Assembly (NCBI GenBank): GCA_039028795.1
Contig: JBCCHJ010000018.1
Coordinates: 1-64,000 of the forward strand
Direction: 5' to 3'
DNA from: Thermohalobaculum sp039028795
GTDB lineage: Bacteria; Pseudomonadota; Alphaproteobacteria; Rhodobacterales; Rhodobacteraceae
DNA: 64,000 bases
Shown: positions 36,701 through 43,957 of the stretch, one piece after another
Layout of the letters: each line of letters begins with the position of its first letter
Numbering within the stretch: the stretch's first letter is position 1
Notes under the pieces: generated by a model
Databases searched by the model: none
Told to the model about the DNA's origin: nothing
Seen by the model: the letters and a program-made list of their open reading frames with translations, nothing else
Made by a program: the position numbers and the translations under genes

Positions 36701-39491
36701 CTCTGATGTGACGATCGATGGAGACATAAACGGCGATGACACTCAGGGCATCACCATCTCCGGTAACGGCCAGAGCCGGATCTTCAGGGTCGAGTCAGGC
36801 ACGTCCGAAGTCGGCGGCCTTACTATTAGCAACGGGATCGCTGACGCGTTTTCTGGATATGGGAACAGCGGCGGCGGCATTCTGCTGTATTCCAACGCGG
36901 CGTTGGGTCTATCGAATATCATATTAACCGGCAACGCAGCGGCCGATGGCGATGCTGGCTCGGGCTATTACTATGGCGGCAATGGCGGCGCGATCTTCGC
37001 ATCAACCAATAGCACGCTGACGATCGACAACAGCACGATCAGCAACAACCGCGCTGGCAATGGATACGATAACACGATCATTGGACAGGGGTATAATGGC
37101 GGCACCGGCGGAGGCATATTCGCGCGGGGTATTGTCACAATCACCAACTCCACGATCCAAAACAACTCCGCTGGGAATGGCGGAGAGGGCTATGGAGGCT
37201 TTGGTGGCTACGCAGGCGGCAATGGTGGCGGCGCCGGCGGTATCCGGTCTACCGGAACACTTGTTATCGACAACTCGGTGATCGATGGGAACTCTGCAGG
37301 CAATGGTGGCGCAGGCGGAAGTGAAGATGTTACCCAACTCCTCTACACCGGCGGCGGAAACGGTGGAAATGGCGGCGGCGGCGGCGGCCTGATCGCGACC
37401 GGGTCGGTCATCATCACCAACACATCAATCACTGGCAATTCATCGGGCAACGGCGGAAATGGCGGGTATGGCGGTCCCGGCGGATTCGGCGGAAACGGCG
37501 GATCCGGTGGCGGCCTCTTGGCGAGTGGAACCGTCGCGATCGCCAACACAACCCTGTCCGGCAACACCGCAGGCAGCGGTGGCCGCGGCGGCAACAGCCC
37601 TGGCGATCTGGGCGCATATTACGGTTTCGCCTACTATGGCGGCGATGGAGGCAATGGTGGGGCCGGCGGCGGCGCCTTGTTCACCGGCGGCACGGCCAGC
37701 CTGTCCAATGTGACAGCAGCCGGGAACAGCGCTGGCGCTGGAGGCAATGGAGGTTCTGGCCGCGACCTGAGCGGGGCGGCAGGAGCGGATGGTGGTGGCG
37801 GCGGCATCGCCAACAGCAATGGCACACTGACAATTTCGAATGGAACGCTGACGGGGAACACCGCCCAAACCGAAGGCGGCGGTCTTGCCGTCACGGGCGG
37901 GACGGTAGAGATCATAAACTCTCTGGTGCTGGCCAACACAGGGGGCGAGACTTCCGGGACCTTGACGGAAACCTCCTCGCTTACCAGCGGTGACGCCTGG
38001 TTGGTCTTCGATGCCATTGATGGCACGACCGGCGGTGGGGCACTTTCCGACAACGGCGGTCCTGTACAGACCGCAGCGCTGAGGGCAGACCTGAGCAACC
38101 CCGCAATAGACGCAGGCACCGGCGCCCTGTCCGCGGACAGCTTGGACCTGGACGGCGACCTGGATACCAGTGAAGACCTGCCAGTGGACGCGAGGGGCTT
38201 CACCCGTGATGTGGATGTACCCGGCGTCGGCGGCACGCCGGACATCGGCGCATTCGAGACGCAGACAACAAACACGCCCGGTCCGGATATCTTCAACGGC
38301 ACAACCGGATCAGAGATCATCTTTGCCGATGGCGGCGGGTCAGACAGCGTCGACGCCGGAGACGGCAACGATGCCATCTTCTTCGGCGCAGAATTCGACG
38401 CCGGTGATACTGTTGACGGTGGCGCCGGTGCGCTGGACCAAATCGGGTTGAAGGGCGATTATTCCAGCGGGCTGACTTTTGGCCCGCAATCGAGCCAAAA
38501 TATAGAGTTAATCGTGTTGCTGCCAGGAAGCGACACCCGGTTCGGGGCTTCGGGCACCGAGATGTTCAGTTACAGTCTTACGTTGATCGACGACACCGTC
38601 GCAACCGGGGAACAATTATCCTTCCAGGCCAATACGCTGCAATCGGGCGAGGATTTCACTCTGGACGCCTCGGCCGAACTTGATGGATCGGTCTTCACGT
38701 TCGGGGGCCAAGGCGCGGATGACCTGACCGGCAGCCAGCAGGATGATGCCTTCTTCTTTGGCACGGACCGGTTCGGATCGGGTGACATGGTGGACGGACA
38801 GAGCGGCACGTTAGACTCCGTTGGTTTGCAGGGCGACTACGCCGGCGGGCTGGTGCTGACGGATGATCAGTTGATCGACATTGAAATTCTTGCGGTGCTA
38901 TCCAGCACAGATGCCCGGTTCGGTGGCTCTGCCCCAGGATCATCGTTTAGCTACAATCTGACCATGGCCGATGGCAATGTCGCGGCAGGGGAAACCCTGA
39001 CCATCAGCGGAAATGCGTTGACCAGCGAAGAGACGCTGACCTTCGACGGCACAGCTGAACTGGACGGCATGTACCAAGTCTTCTCAGGCAATGGGGATGA
39101 TACAATCGCAGGCTCGCAGAATGCGGACACGATTTCAGGCTGTGGCGGGGCCGATTCACTCACGGGCAATGGCGGGGACGACATTTTCCTCTATACAAAC
39201 CTGACGGATAGTGTGGAAGGCGCAGAGGACCATATCCTGGACTTCACCGCGGGCGACATCATCCAGCTCACTGGGATAGACGCCGATAGCGGCGTTTCGG
39301 GAAATCAGGACTTCGCATTTATCGGTTCTGCGGCATTTGATGGAACAGCCGGCGAACTGCGGGCAGTCAACACATCCGGCAACGACTGGACCATTCAGGC
39401 CGATGCCGACGGGGACGCTGAGGCCGATCTGACGATCAGCGTCACGACCAGCGATGGCGATGCAATCACTGCGGCTGATTTCCTATTGTAG
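33702..39491 (+). CDS. Giant beta-helix/RTX surface protein, probably type I secreted
   Basis: A 1929-aa acidic, Gly/Asn/Ser-rich protein. CSLREA-type segments (SLIVTTT...SLREAIAFAND) occur near residues 30, 425 and 935, each opening a long right-handed beta-helix block, and three choice-of-anchor-Q segments (LADNGGPVQT...DARGQ...GDGIRDLGAFE) close blocks near 350-420, 865-925 and 1445-1520. The last about 400 residues are RTX-like (GGADSLTGNGGDD, DGGAGALDQIG) and would bind calcium. No signal peptide is present, consistent with type I secretion. ATG 33702 is preferred (GAGG upstream). No ABC/HlyD genes are nearby. Probably an adhesin or biofilm matrix protein. Confidence 0.85.
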   Translation: MNEFDGTRPLGWDQVFDEQAELVELKNDAMTEAPSLIVTTTADVVDATDMQTSLREAIAFANDATAGDLADGDADNDGNANDTITFAAGVGEAFENGGTITLGGTQLTLSSDIFIDGDLNDDGTPDIEVNANFQSRIVLVSDGTAELTGLLLRGGLLDATPEGGAGLLVQSGAQLDFSDGVIDRSFTVGAGINGAGILNYGTLTLVRSTLSNNEARDGSGGAIYNSGTATLTASTLAENDGRAGGGGIHNGGTLTAFNTTLSGNGTYGDGGGIENTGNLSLYNSTVSGNGAYDYDSAGGGIANSGTATLANSIIIGNYTYSSGNNVSGSVTTYNSLIAGSAAQVFAEIDGYSAGNGGLLADNGGPVQTIALLDDVANPALDASVGGVILATDARGQTASDIPGAGADSGDGIRDLGAFEIGEIRSLIVTTTEDIVAGDGLTSLREAIAFANDPDAGATDTITFATGIGEAFENGGLIRLTQGELTITETLTIDGSGLVTISGDANDDDITIDGDITDVSASGAALLDDNSRLFSVSTSYFPVTFKGLTLTGGRTIGDNEAGGAILSYNAVTIQNSYIRGNSTSGDNSDGGAISGDFLTLTDSAVSGNSTSGDNSDGGAISGIFFTLTDSSVSGNSASGYRSAGGGIYALLNVTLVNSEVTNNTTSDRLGFGGGISSIGSVTLTNSSVSGNSTYGQNAKGGGIYAGDLTLTNSTISGNRTTGIQSSGAGFYAAGAIVSMNSTISGNSTSGAVSAGGGFYNAFGNVTLTNSTITGNSTTGTGSSGGGIYSAGASDQNIELVDSILAGNVATQGAGNDLYFFTAFNPTTTYTGTNIVGRDLFNGSADVGDVTATQIFEQTVDNNGVEAGLLADNGGPVQTIALRADPFNPALDASGGATIPTEDARGQASANVANVGVETGDGIRDIGAFEVQADTLSLIVTTSSDVVNDLDGLLSLREALMLANDLITTDADGDGNDADAITFDASLLGSTITLNQGDLLIDSDVTIDGDINGDDTQGITISGNGQSRIFRVESGTSEVGGLTISNGIADAFSGYGNSGGGILLYSNAALGLSNIILTGNAAADGDAGSGYYYGGNGGAIFASTNSTLTIDNSTISNNRAGNGYDNTIIGQGYNGGTGGGIFARGIVTITNSTIQNNSAGNGGEGYGGFGGYAGGNGGGAGGIRSTGTLVIDNSVIDGNSAGNGGAGGSEDVTQLLYTGGGNGGNGGGGGGLIATGSVIITNTSITGNSSGNGGNGGYGGPGGFGGNGGSGGGLLASGTVAIANTTLSGNTAGSGGRGGNSPGDLGAYYGFAYYGGDGGNGGAGGGALFTGGTASLSNVTAAGNSAGAGGNGGSGRDLSGAAGADGGGGGIANSNGTLTISNGTLTGNTAQTEGGGLAVTGGTVEIINSLVLANTGGETSGTLTETSSLTSGDAWLVFDAIDGTTGGGALSDNGGPVQTAALRADLSNPAIDAGTGALSADSLDLDGDLDTSEDLPVDARGFTRDVDVPGVGGTPDIGAFETQTTNTPGPDIFNGTTGSEIIFADGGGSDSVDAGDGNDAIFFGAEFDAGDTVDGGAGALDQIGLKGDYSSGLTFGPQSSQNIELIVLLPGSDTRFGASGTEMFSYSLTLIDDTVATGEQLSFQANTLQSGEDFTLDASAELDGSVFTFGGQGADDLTGSQQDDAFFFGTDRFGSGDMVDGQSGTLDSVGLQGDYAGGLVLTDDQLIDIEILAVLSSTDARFGGSAPGSSFSYNLTMADGNVAAGETLTISGNALTSEETLTFDGTAELDGMYQVFSGNGDDTIAGSQNADTISGCGGADSLTGNGGDDIFLYTNLTDSVEGAEDHILDFTAGDIIQLTGIDADSGVSGNQDFAFIGSAAFDGTAGELRAVNTSGNDWTIQADADGDAEADLTISVTTSDGDAITAADFLL
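35441..35602 (+). repeat. 81-bp tandem duplication in the beta-helix gene
   Basis: Two near-identical 81-bp units start at 35441 and 35522 (27 residues, STSGDNSDGGAISG core). They are more alike than the surrounding degenerate repeats, so this looks like a recent in-frame duplication. The gene may vary in copy number. Confidence 0.85.
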
Positions 39492-39616
39492 CCGGTTCGA
39501 TAAAGGGCCGGTGTTCGCAGGGTTTTCAGTGCAACTTCGGTAGCAGGCAGCACCACTGCCCTTCAGCCGCGAAGATCCCTGTTCGTACGTTCAGACCAAT
39601 CAAAGACTATTGAGGT

Positions 39617-40864
39617 TCAGTGGCGCTTTTGAAAGTCGACGCTCAGCGACTTTAATCCGTGGCCCAGATACGGTTCGTCCCAGATCGGTTCGTCATCCTT
39701 GGGCAGTTCAAATCGCATTCGATCCAGCAGATATCTCAGCGTGATCAGGCTGGTTGTTTTCGCCAGCCGCAAACCAATGCACGTGTGAATTCCCAATCCA
39801 AAAGACAGGTTCGGGGCTGCTTTGCGATGGATATCAAATCGATCGGGATCCGAGAATTTCTCTGGGTCCCGATTGGCAGCCGCGATGATCAGATGAACCG
39901 CCTGTCCGCGCTTGATCACCGTATCCCCGACCTTTGTGTCAACCAGTGCCGTGCGCGTCACGCTTTGGACGGGGCTTTCGAACCGCAAGACTTCGGATAA
40001 GGCCGGTTCCAACAATGCCGGGTCAGATAGCAACGCCATCTCCTTCGGATGGCGCAGCAAAGTGAGGATGGTATTTCCGATCAGATTCACGGTCGACGAG
40101 TGCCCTACGGCGAACATAAAAATCAGCGTCGACATCGCATCCGTTTCACCGACCCCGCCGTCCCGCAGATCTTCCGCAAGCTGCTGTATCAAACCTGGTT
40201 GGCCCGGCGATGATGGCTGGGCGAGCAGCCGGCTAAAATACCCGGAAAGCGCCGCAATCGCCATCAGCCCCTGCTCTCCGCTGATAAAGCTCGGCTGCAG
40301 ATCGGTCAGGCGGGCGACGCTGTCAGTCCAGTTGCGAAGCTGCAGGCTGAAGTCCTTCGGTTCGATCCCCAAGATCGCGGCATTAACGCGCCAGGCGATG
40401 GGAAATGCGATCTCTGAGATCAAATCCGTCCGCCCGCGATCGGGCAGCGCCAAAATCCGTTGGCGACATTCGTCTTCTGCGACCTCTTGGTAGAGCTTCA
40501 AATGGCTGGCGTTAAAAAATTGCCGCATCTGGTTTCTCAGATGCGTATGCTTTGGCGGATTCTGTAGCACCGTCCACCCAGCCACGATTTCAAAGCTCTG
40601 CTCTCGCATTTTTTGCAGAGGCGTTTTCGCAGCCCTGGATTGTACCTCAGACAAGCCTGCGGCCTGATCCGCCCGCCCGAAATCACGGCTTTTCAGGACG
40701 GTTTCGACATCGCGATACCGCGTGATAAGCCAATCGCCTTCGCCCGGCCGTCGATAAATTGGCGCGGTTGCGCGTAAGCTTCGATAGATGGGGTACGGGT
40801 CCGCACGAAAATCCCCGCACCTGGGATCAAAGCCGGAAGGATCCGCTTTTAAACCGCTCCGCAT
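39617..40864 (-). CDS. Cytochrome P450, probable lasso-peptide tailoring oxidase
   Basis: A 415-aa soluble P450. The heme-binding loop FGLGIHTCIGLRLA contains the thiolate Cys at residue 362, and VLRFES carries the ExxR region (ALSEVLRF). The I-helix stretch reads FAVGHSSTVNL instead of the usual AGxET, a notable variation in the proton-relay segment. ATG lies three bases after the upstream methyltransferase-fusion stop, so it is the last gene of the lasso operon. A role in hydroxylating the lasso peptide is inferred from position; no dedicated ferredoxin or reductase is seen. Confidence 0.85.
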   Translation of the reverse strand: MRSGLKADPSGFDPRCGDFRADPYPIYRSLRATAPIYRRPGEGDWLITRYRDVETVLKSRDFGRADQAAGLSEVQSRAAKTPLQKMREQSFEIVAGWTVLQNPPKHTHLRNQMRQFFNASHLKLYQEVAEDECRQRILALPDRGRTDLISEIAFPIAWRVNAAILGIEPKDFSLQLRNWTDSVARLTDLQPSFISGEQGLMAIAALSGYFSRLLAQPSSPGQPGLIQQLAEDLRDGGVGETDAMSTLIFMFAVGHSSTVNLIGNTILTLLRHPKEMALLSDPALLEPALSEVLRFESPVQSVTRTALVDTKVGDTVIKRGQAVHLIIAAANRDPEKFSDPDRFDIHRKAAPNLSFGLGIHTCIGLRLAKTTSLITLRYLLDRMRFELPKDDEPIWDEPYLGHGLKSLSVDFQKRH

Positions 40865-40867
40865 GTT

Positions 40868-42688
40868 TTAGTCCGCAACAATGTCGATCAGCGGAAAGCT
40901 GTCTGCCCAACCGATTGGGTCCCGCCCGGCATTGACAATCATGCTGTGCATCGCGCCAAAAGCGCCCGCTGGCGGCGTGCCCCCGAACGTTCGCTTCAGA
41001 TTCTGATCCCACAGCTCTAATGTCCGCATCGATTGCGACCGCCGGTTGCTAAGTGATTTGATCGTCCAGCCGGCCTGCTCCACTGCTTTTGTTAACTCGC
41101 TGACCGTACAGAGTTGCATCGAGCCGCCAAATGTTGTGCGCGGCCCCTCGTAGTCATCTGCGGCACAGCTTTCTGACAAAATCAGCTTGCTGCCGCAAGA
41201 CCGGGCCCGGCGCAAGAAACCGGCCTTGTCCCGGATATGCGAGATCATTTCCAAGCTGAAAAGGATGTCATAGCCTTGGGAAGGCTCCGCCGCCGGATCG
41301 TCCAGATCAAGCAAGTGAACATTCAGGCCGGCGGTTTGGCAATGGGCGGCTTGGACCTCGCTGATCGTGATACCGGTGACCTGGCAGTCATGCTCGGCGG
41401 TGAGAACTTTCGCCGGACCGCCCCATCCGCACCCAAGGTCCAAGACTTTTGAGCCCCGGCGAATGTGCGGAAAGTAGCTTCGGACGGTCTGGGCCAATCC
41501 GGTTTGCAGATCCTCGGTCCCATGGAATAGGCCGAAATGAAAATGGAGATCCGGGCCGAGAACTTGTTTCCAAAGCGAGATGTCATCGTCGGAGTAAAAC
41601 TCATCAATTTTCGCAACACCGGCCGGTTCGTTTTCTGCCCAGATGTGCTTGAAAGCCAGATAGGCTTTCGCCGTGGCGACACTGCCAACCACGACCGAAA
41701 GCTTCAGGTGACTGATCCGGCAATCAATTTGGCTTTTGACATTTGTGCCGGGATAAAGCGTTGCGGCGATCAGTTGCCTCGGCCACGTCCGCAAAGCCGA
41801 GCCCGGCATCAGCAATCGATGCCATTGGGGCAAAGCTGAACACTTGTCTGCATCCATTTCGGCCAGGTTTGAGAGATCTTGGATAGACCTCTGCCATCTG
41901 TCACGACCCGCTCTATCGGGTGCATGGATGCATTCCAGGCCAAAAGCTTCTGCAACCTCTGCTCCCACATCCAGGCACAAGGTAACCCTATCGACGGCGG
42001 TCAGCGCAAGTTTGGTCAAATCCGTCACGGCACCGGCGGGCCCATGCCAGCCGACCATCGACAGAAACGAGCCGATCGACGTGTCATCCAATCGTTTCAC
42101 ATTGACACGGACGGCATCAACGCGTCGGCCCAGCATAACGCCCAGATGACTTACGAAGACATCGCCGACGCAAGAATCGAAACAGCAGTGAACCATCGCC
42201 CGGCACTTGTCCCACGCCTCGACTGACAACAGAATCTCCAGCGCCGCATCAATTGCAGGGCGCTGCACATCAGCGGGCCTTGGAGACTGCTGAAGCCCCA
42301 GGAACACAGACGGAGGCGACAGATGATCACCGGCGCAATCGAACTCCAGCCAGATCTCTGCGATTTGTTCATTTAAGGCAGATGCCGGATCAACCCAAGC
42401 CGCAACCAGCGTCGCCAGCCTTTGCCAGGGGTCGTCCACCGCAGCATCATTCTGATGCTGCTTCAAGAACGCCTGCAATACCTCGACATCGGGGCTACCC
42501 CGGGTGATGCAAAGCTGCAGATCCACCTGAGCATTGCTGCCACTCGCCAGCCGGCATTCCAGACCGCCGGCCAAAATTTGCGGCAGGCCCCTGGCGCTGG
42601 CCTTCAGCCTTGCCAGTGCCTGATCGCTGATCAATGGCGTGGGCACGCCCGCCACTACGACGTCAAAAGTTTCGGCCAGGACTGACAC
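40868..42688 (-). CDS. Fusion: large unrecognised N-terminal region + SAM methyltransferase
   Basis: About 606 aa. The C-terminal ~250 residues are a methyltransferase of the cyclopropane-synthase/small-molecule type (VLDLGCGWGG near 415, LEMISH, an SCAADDYEGPRTTFGG loop). The first ~355 residues match no domain I can name; they include a WLEFD...PPSVFLG segment and a Cys-rich stretch near residues 162-173. The GTG at 42688 overlaps the kinase stop by one base (TAGTG); a longer GTG start at 42724 would overlap by 37 bp. Likely a tailoring enzyme for the lasso peptide, perhaps a methyl ester or N-methyl transferase; the N-terminal part could bind the peptide. A B2-like role for it is not supported but not excluded. 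Confidence 0.7.
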   Translation of the reverse strand: MSVLAETFDVVVAGVPTPLISDQALARLKASARGLPQILAGGLECRLASGSNAQVDLQLCITRGSPDVEVLQAFLKQHQNDAAVDDPWQRLATLVAAWVDPASALNEQIAEIWLEFDCAGDHLSPPSVFLGLQQSPRPADVQRPAIDAALEILLSVEAWDKCRAMVHCCFDSCVGDVFVSHLGVMLGRRVDAVRVNVKRLDDTSIGSFLSMVGWHGPAGAVTDLTKLALTAVDRVTLCLDVGAEVAEAFGLECIHAPDRAGRDRWQRSIQDLSNLAEMDADKCSALPQWHRLLMPGSALRTWPRQLIAATLYPGTNVKSQIDCRISHLKLSVVVGSVATAKAYLAFKHIWAENEPAGVAKIDEFYSDDDISLWKQVLGPDLHFHFGLFHGTEDLQTGLAQTVRSYFPHIRRGSKVLDLGCGWGGPAKVLTAEHDCQVTGITISEVQAAHCQTAGLNVHLLDLDDPAAEPSQGYDILFSLEMISHIRDKAGFLRRARSCGSKLILSESCAADDYEGPRTTFGGSMQLCTVSELTKAVEQAGWTIKSLSNRRSQSMRTLELWDQNLKRTFGGTPPAGAFGAMHSMIVNAGRDPIGWADSFPLIDIVAD

Positions 42689-43659
42689 TAAGCTGCAGTT
42701 CCAGTCTTGCACCCGTCCAAACACCGGTGCAGCAAATCTACCGAAGCGGCCAAATTGCCAACATCATCAGGGCATGTAATCGACCAAACTGGAACGGCGC
42801 CTGCCAACCTGGCCATCGATTTCAATTCTTGCCCGTCAACCTTGGGACCGAGGGCGCACATCAACGAGGATCTGTTCGCCATCAGCACCGGAACCGCCGC
42901 GATCGGATCCAGCTTCTCTGCAATCGGATACGACAGATCTGCGCGCCTGCCCTGCAGGACAAAGATCCCCCGCATTGGTAATGGCGTGGGTTGGAACTGC
43001 CATTCCGACGACTGACCGCCCGTTCGAAGGGGCAAAACGCGTTTGTCCGTAAAGTTGAAAACGCGGTCTTGCGCATCTGCAGCCACATTGCTCAACTTCA
43101 ATGTGTCTGGCCAAAATTTCATGGCTGGAAAACCAGGTTGCACCATATGGCCGTCACCTGACTCCAGAATGGCGGTAACATCATCGGCCAAAACCGGCGC
43201 GCCATTGCTGGCCAGATGCGCAGCCAGCGTCGATTTGCCAACGCCCGACGCGCCCAGCACAGCAACCGCGCAGCCGTCCAAGTTCAGTGCACACGCATGC
43301 AGCGACAAGATACGCCGCATCCGCAAGACCACGCCGAAAACTTGTCCCAAAAGCAACAGCGACATTTCATGGCTGTTCGTTTGGTAGCCACTGACCGACA
43401 CGCGATCAGCAGCGGCATTGATCCTAAAATCCAGGCGCCCGCTGCCCGTAAACCACATCATCGCCCCGGACCCATCGTCCATTCGATTGAAGCCGGATCG
43501 CGGTTCGTCCGGAAGGTCGGGGTCAGCGGTATACTGGCACCCGCGTAGATCAAATTGGATATCTGGAGTTCCCTGCGGACCGAAGGCCGCAGCCAACTCG
43601 ATTGGGCGATCCGCACAAATATGCAGACCGTAAGCCGCATAATTATGAAGCGCACTCAC
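42688..43659 (-). CDS. HPr-kinase-like protein of the lasso cluster
   Basis: A 323-aa protein whose C-terminal half has the HprK fold: P-loop GASGVGKST at residues 136-144, a following LADDV that resembles the HprK acidic segment, and an N-terminal beta-rich region. HprK-like kinases in lasso clusters such as paeninodin are known to phosphorylate the precursor C-terminal Ser; the precursor here ends in Ser. It starts with GTG 43659, 95 bp after the precursor stop, on the same strand. The role as peptide kinase is inferred from this context. Confidence 0.82.
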   Translation of the reverse strand: MSALHNYAAYGLHICADRPIELAAAFGPQGTPDIQFDLRGCQYTADPDLPDEPRSGFNRMDDGSGAMMWFTGSGRLDFRINAAADRVSVSGYQTNSHEMSLLLLGQVFGVVLRMRRILSLHACALNLDGCAVAVLGASGVGKSTLAAHLASNGAPVLADDVTAILESGDGHMVQPGFPAMKFWPDTLKLSNVAADAQDRVFNFTDKRVLPLRTGGQSSEWQFQPTPLPMRGIFVLQGRRADLSYPIAEKLDPIAAVPVLMANRSSLMCALGPKVDGQELKSMARLAGAVPVWSITCPDDVGNLAASVDLLHRCLDGCKTGTAA

Positions 43660-43734
43660 GGCCGCCCACTTAACCTGTGTCTTTGGAGAAAGCTATTTCG
43701 CGCCGGACATCGATGGAACATGCATATTGGCTGT

Positions 43735-43748
43735 CTCAGCGCCCTGAG
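43735..43748 (-). other. Small hairpin after the lasso precursor stop
   Basis: CTCAG-N4-CTGAG forms a short 5-bp stem seven bases beyond the precursor stop on the minus strand, followed by no T-tract. It might stabilise the precursor transcript or weaken read-through to the downstream tailoring genes, as seen in other RiPP operons. It is short, so this is a weak call. Confidence 0.3.
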
Positions 43749-43754
43749 GATCCC

Positions 43755-43886
43755 CTAGCTGGCATATTGATTAAGACCAGTGCCACCATCAAAACCTGTC
43801 AGCAATGACGTCGTCTCGGTGATCTTCTCAACCGACCCATAGCTGGTCAGTTGAGGCGCTTCGTAAGGTTTCTTTTCGGTCACCAT
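43755..43886 (-). CDS. Lasso peptide precursor (43 aa)
   Basis: The peptide begins MVTEKKPYEAPQLTSYG. Residues 8-24 fit the lasso leader pattern YxxPxLxxxGxxxxxTx exactly: Y8, P11, L13, G17, T23 at -2, E24 at -1. The predicted core is then TTSLLTGFDGGTGLNQYAS (residues 25-43), with a nine-residue ring from Thr1 to Asp9. A seven-residue ring from Ser27 to Asp33 is the alternative. The terminal Ser fits a lasso HprK-type kinase. ATG 43886 has GGAG nine bases upstream; a longer in-frame start overlaps the cyclase and does not fit. It lies downstream of the cyclase, not first as is common. Confidence 0.85.
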   Translation of the reverse strand: MVTEKKPYEAPQLTSYGSVEKITETTSLLTGFDGGTGLNQYAS

Positions 43887-43957
43887 GTTCTCACTCCATC
43901 GAATCCCGTATCTGGTTACGCTAACACGTAATACTACTCCGACCAATCTTGAACAAC

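Noticed and set aside
40868..42000. A B2 protease domain in the methyltransferase fusion
   Set aside because: A Cys and a later His can be found, but no transglutaminase-type HAW motif or Asp pattern; kept only as a question for structure prediction.
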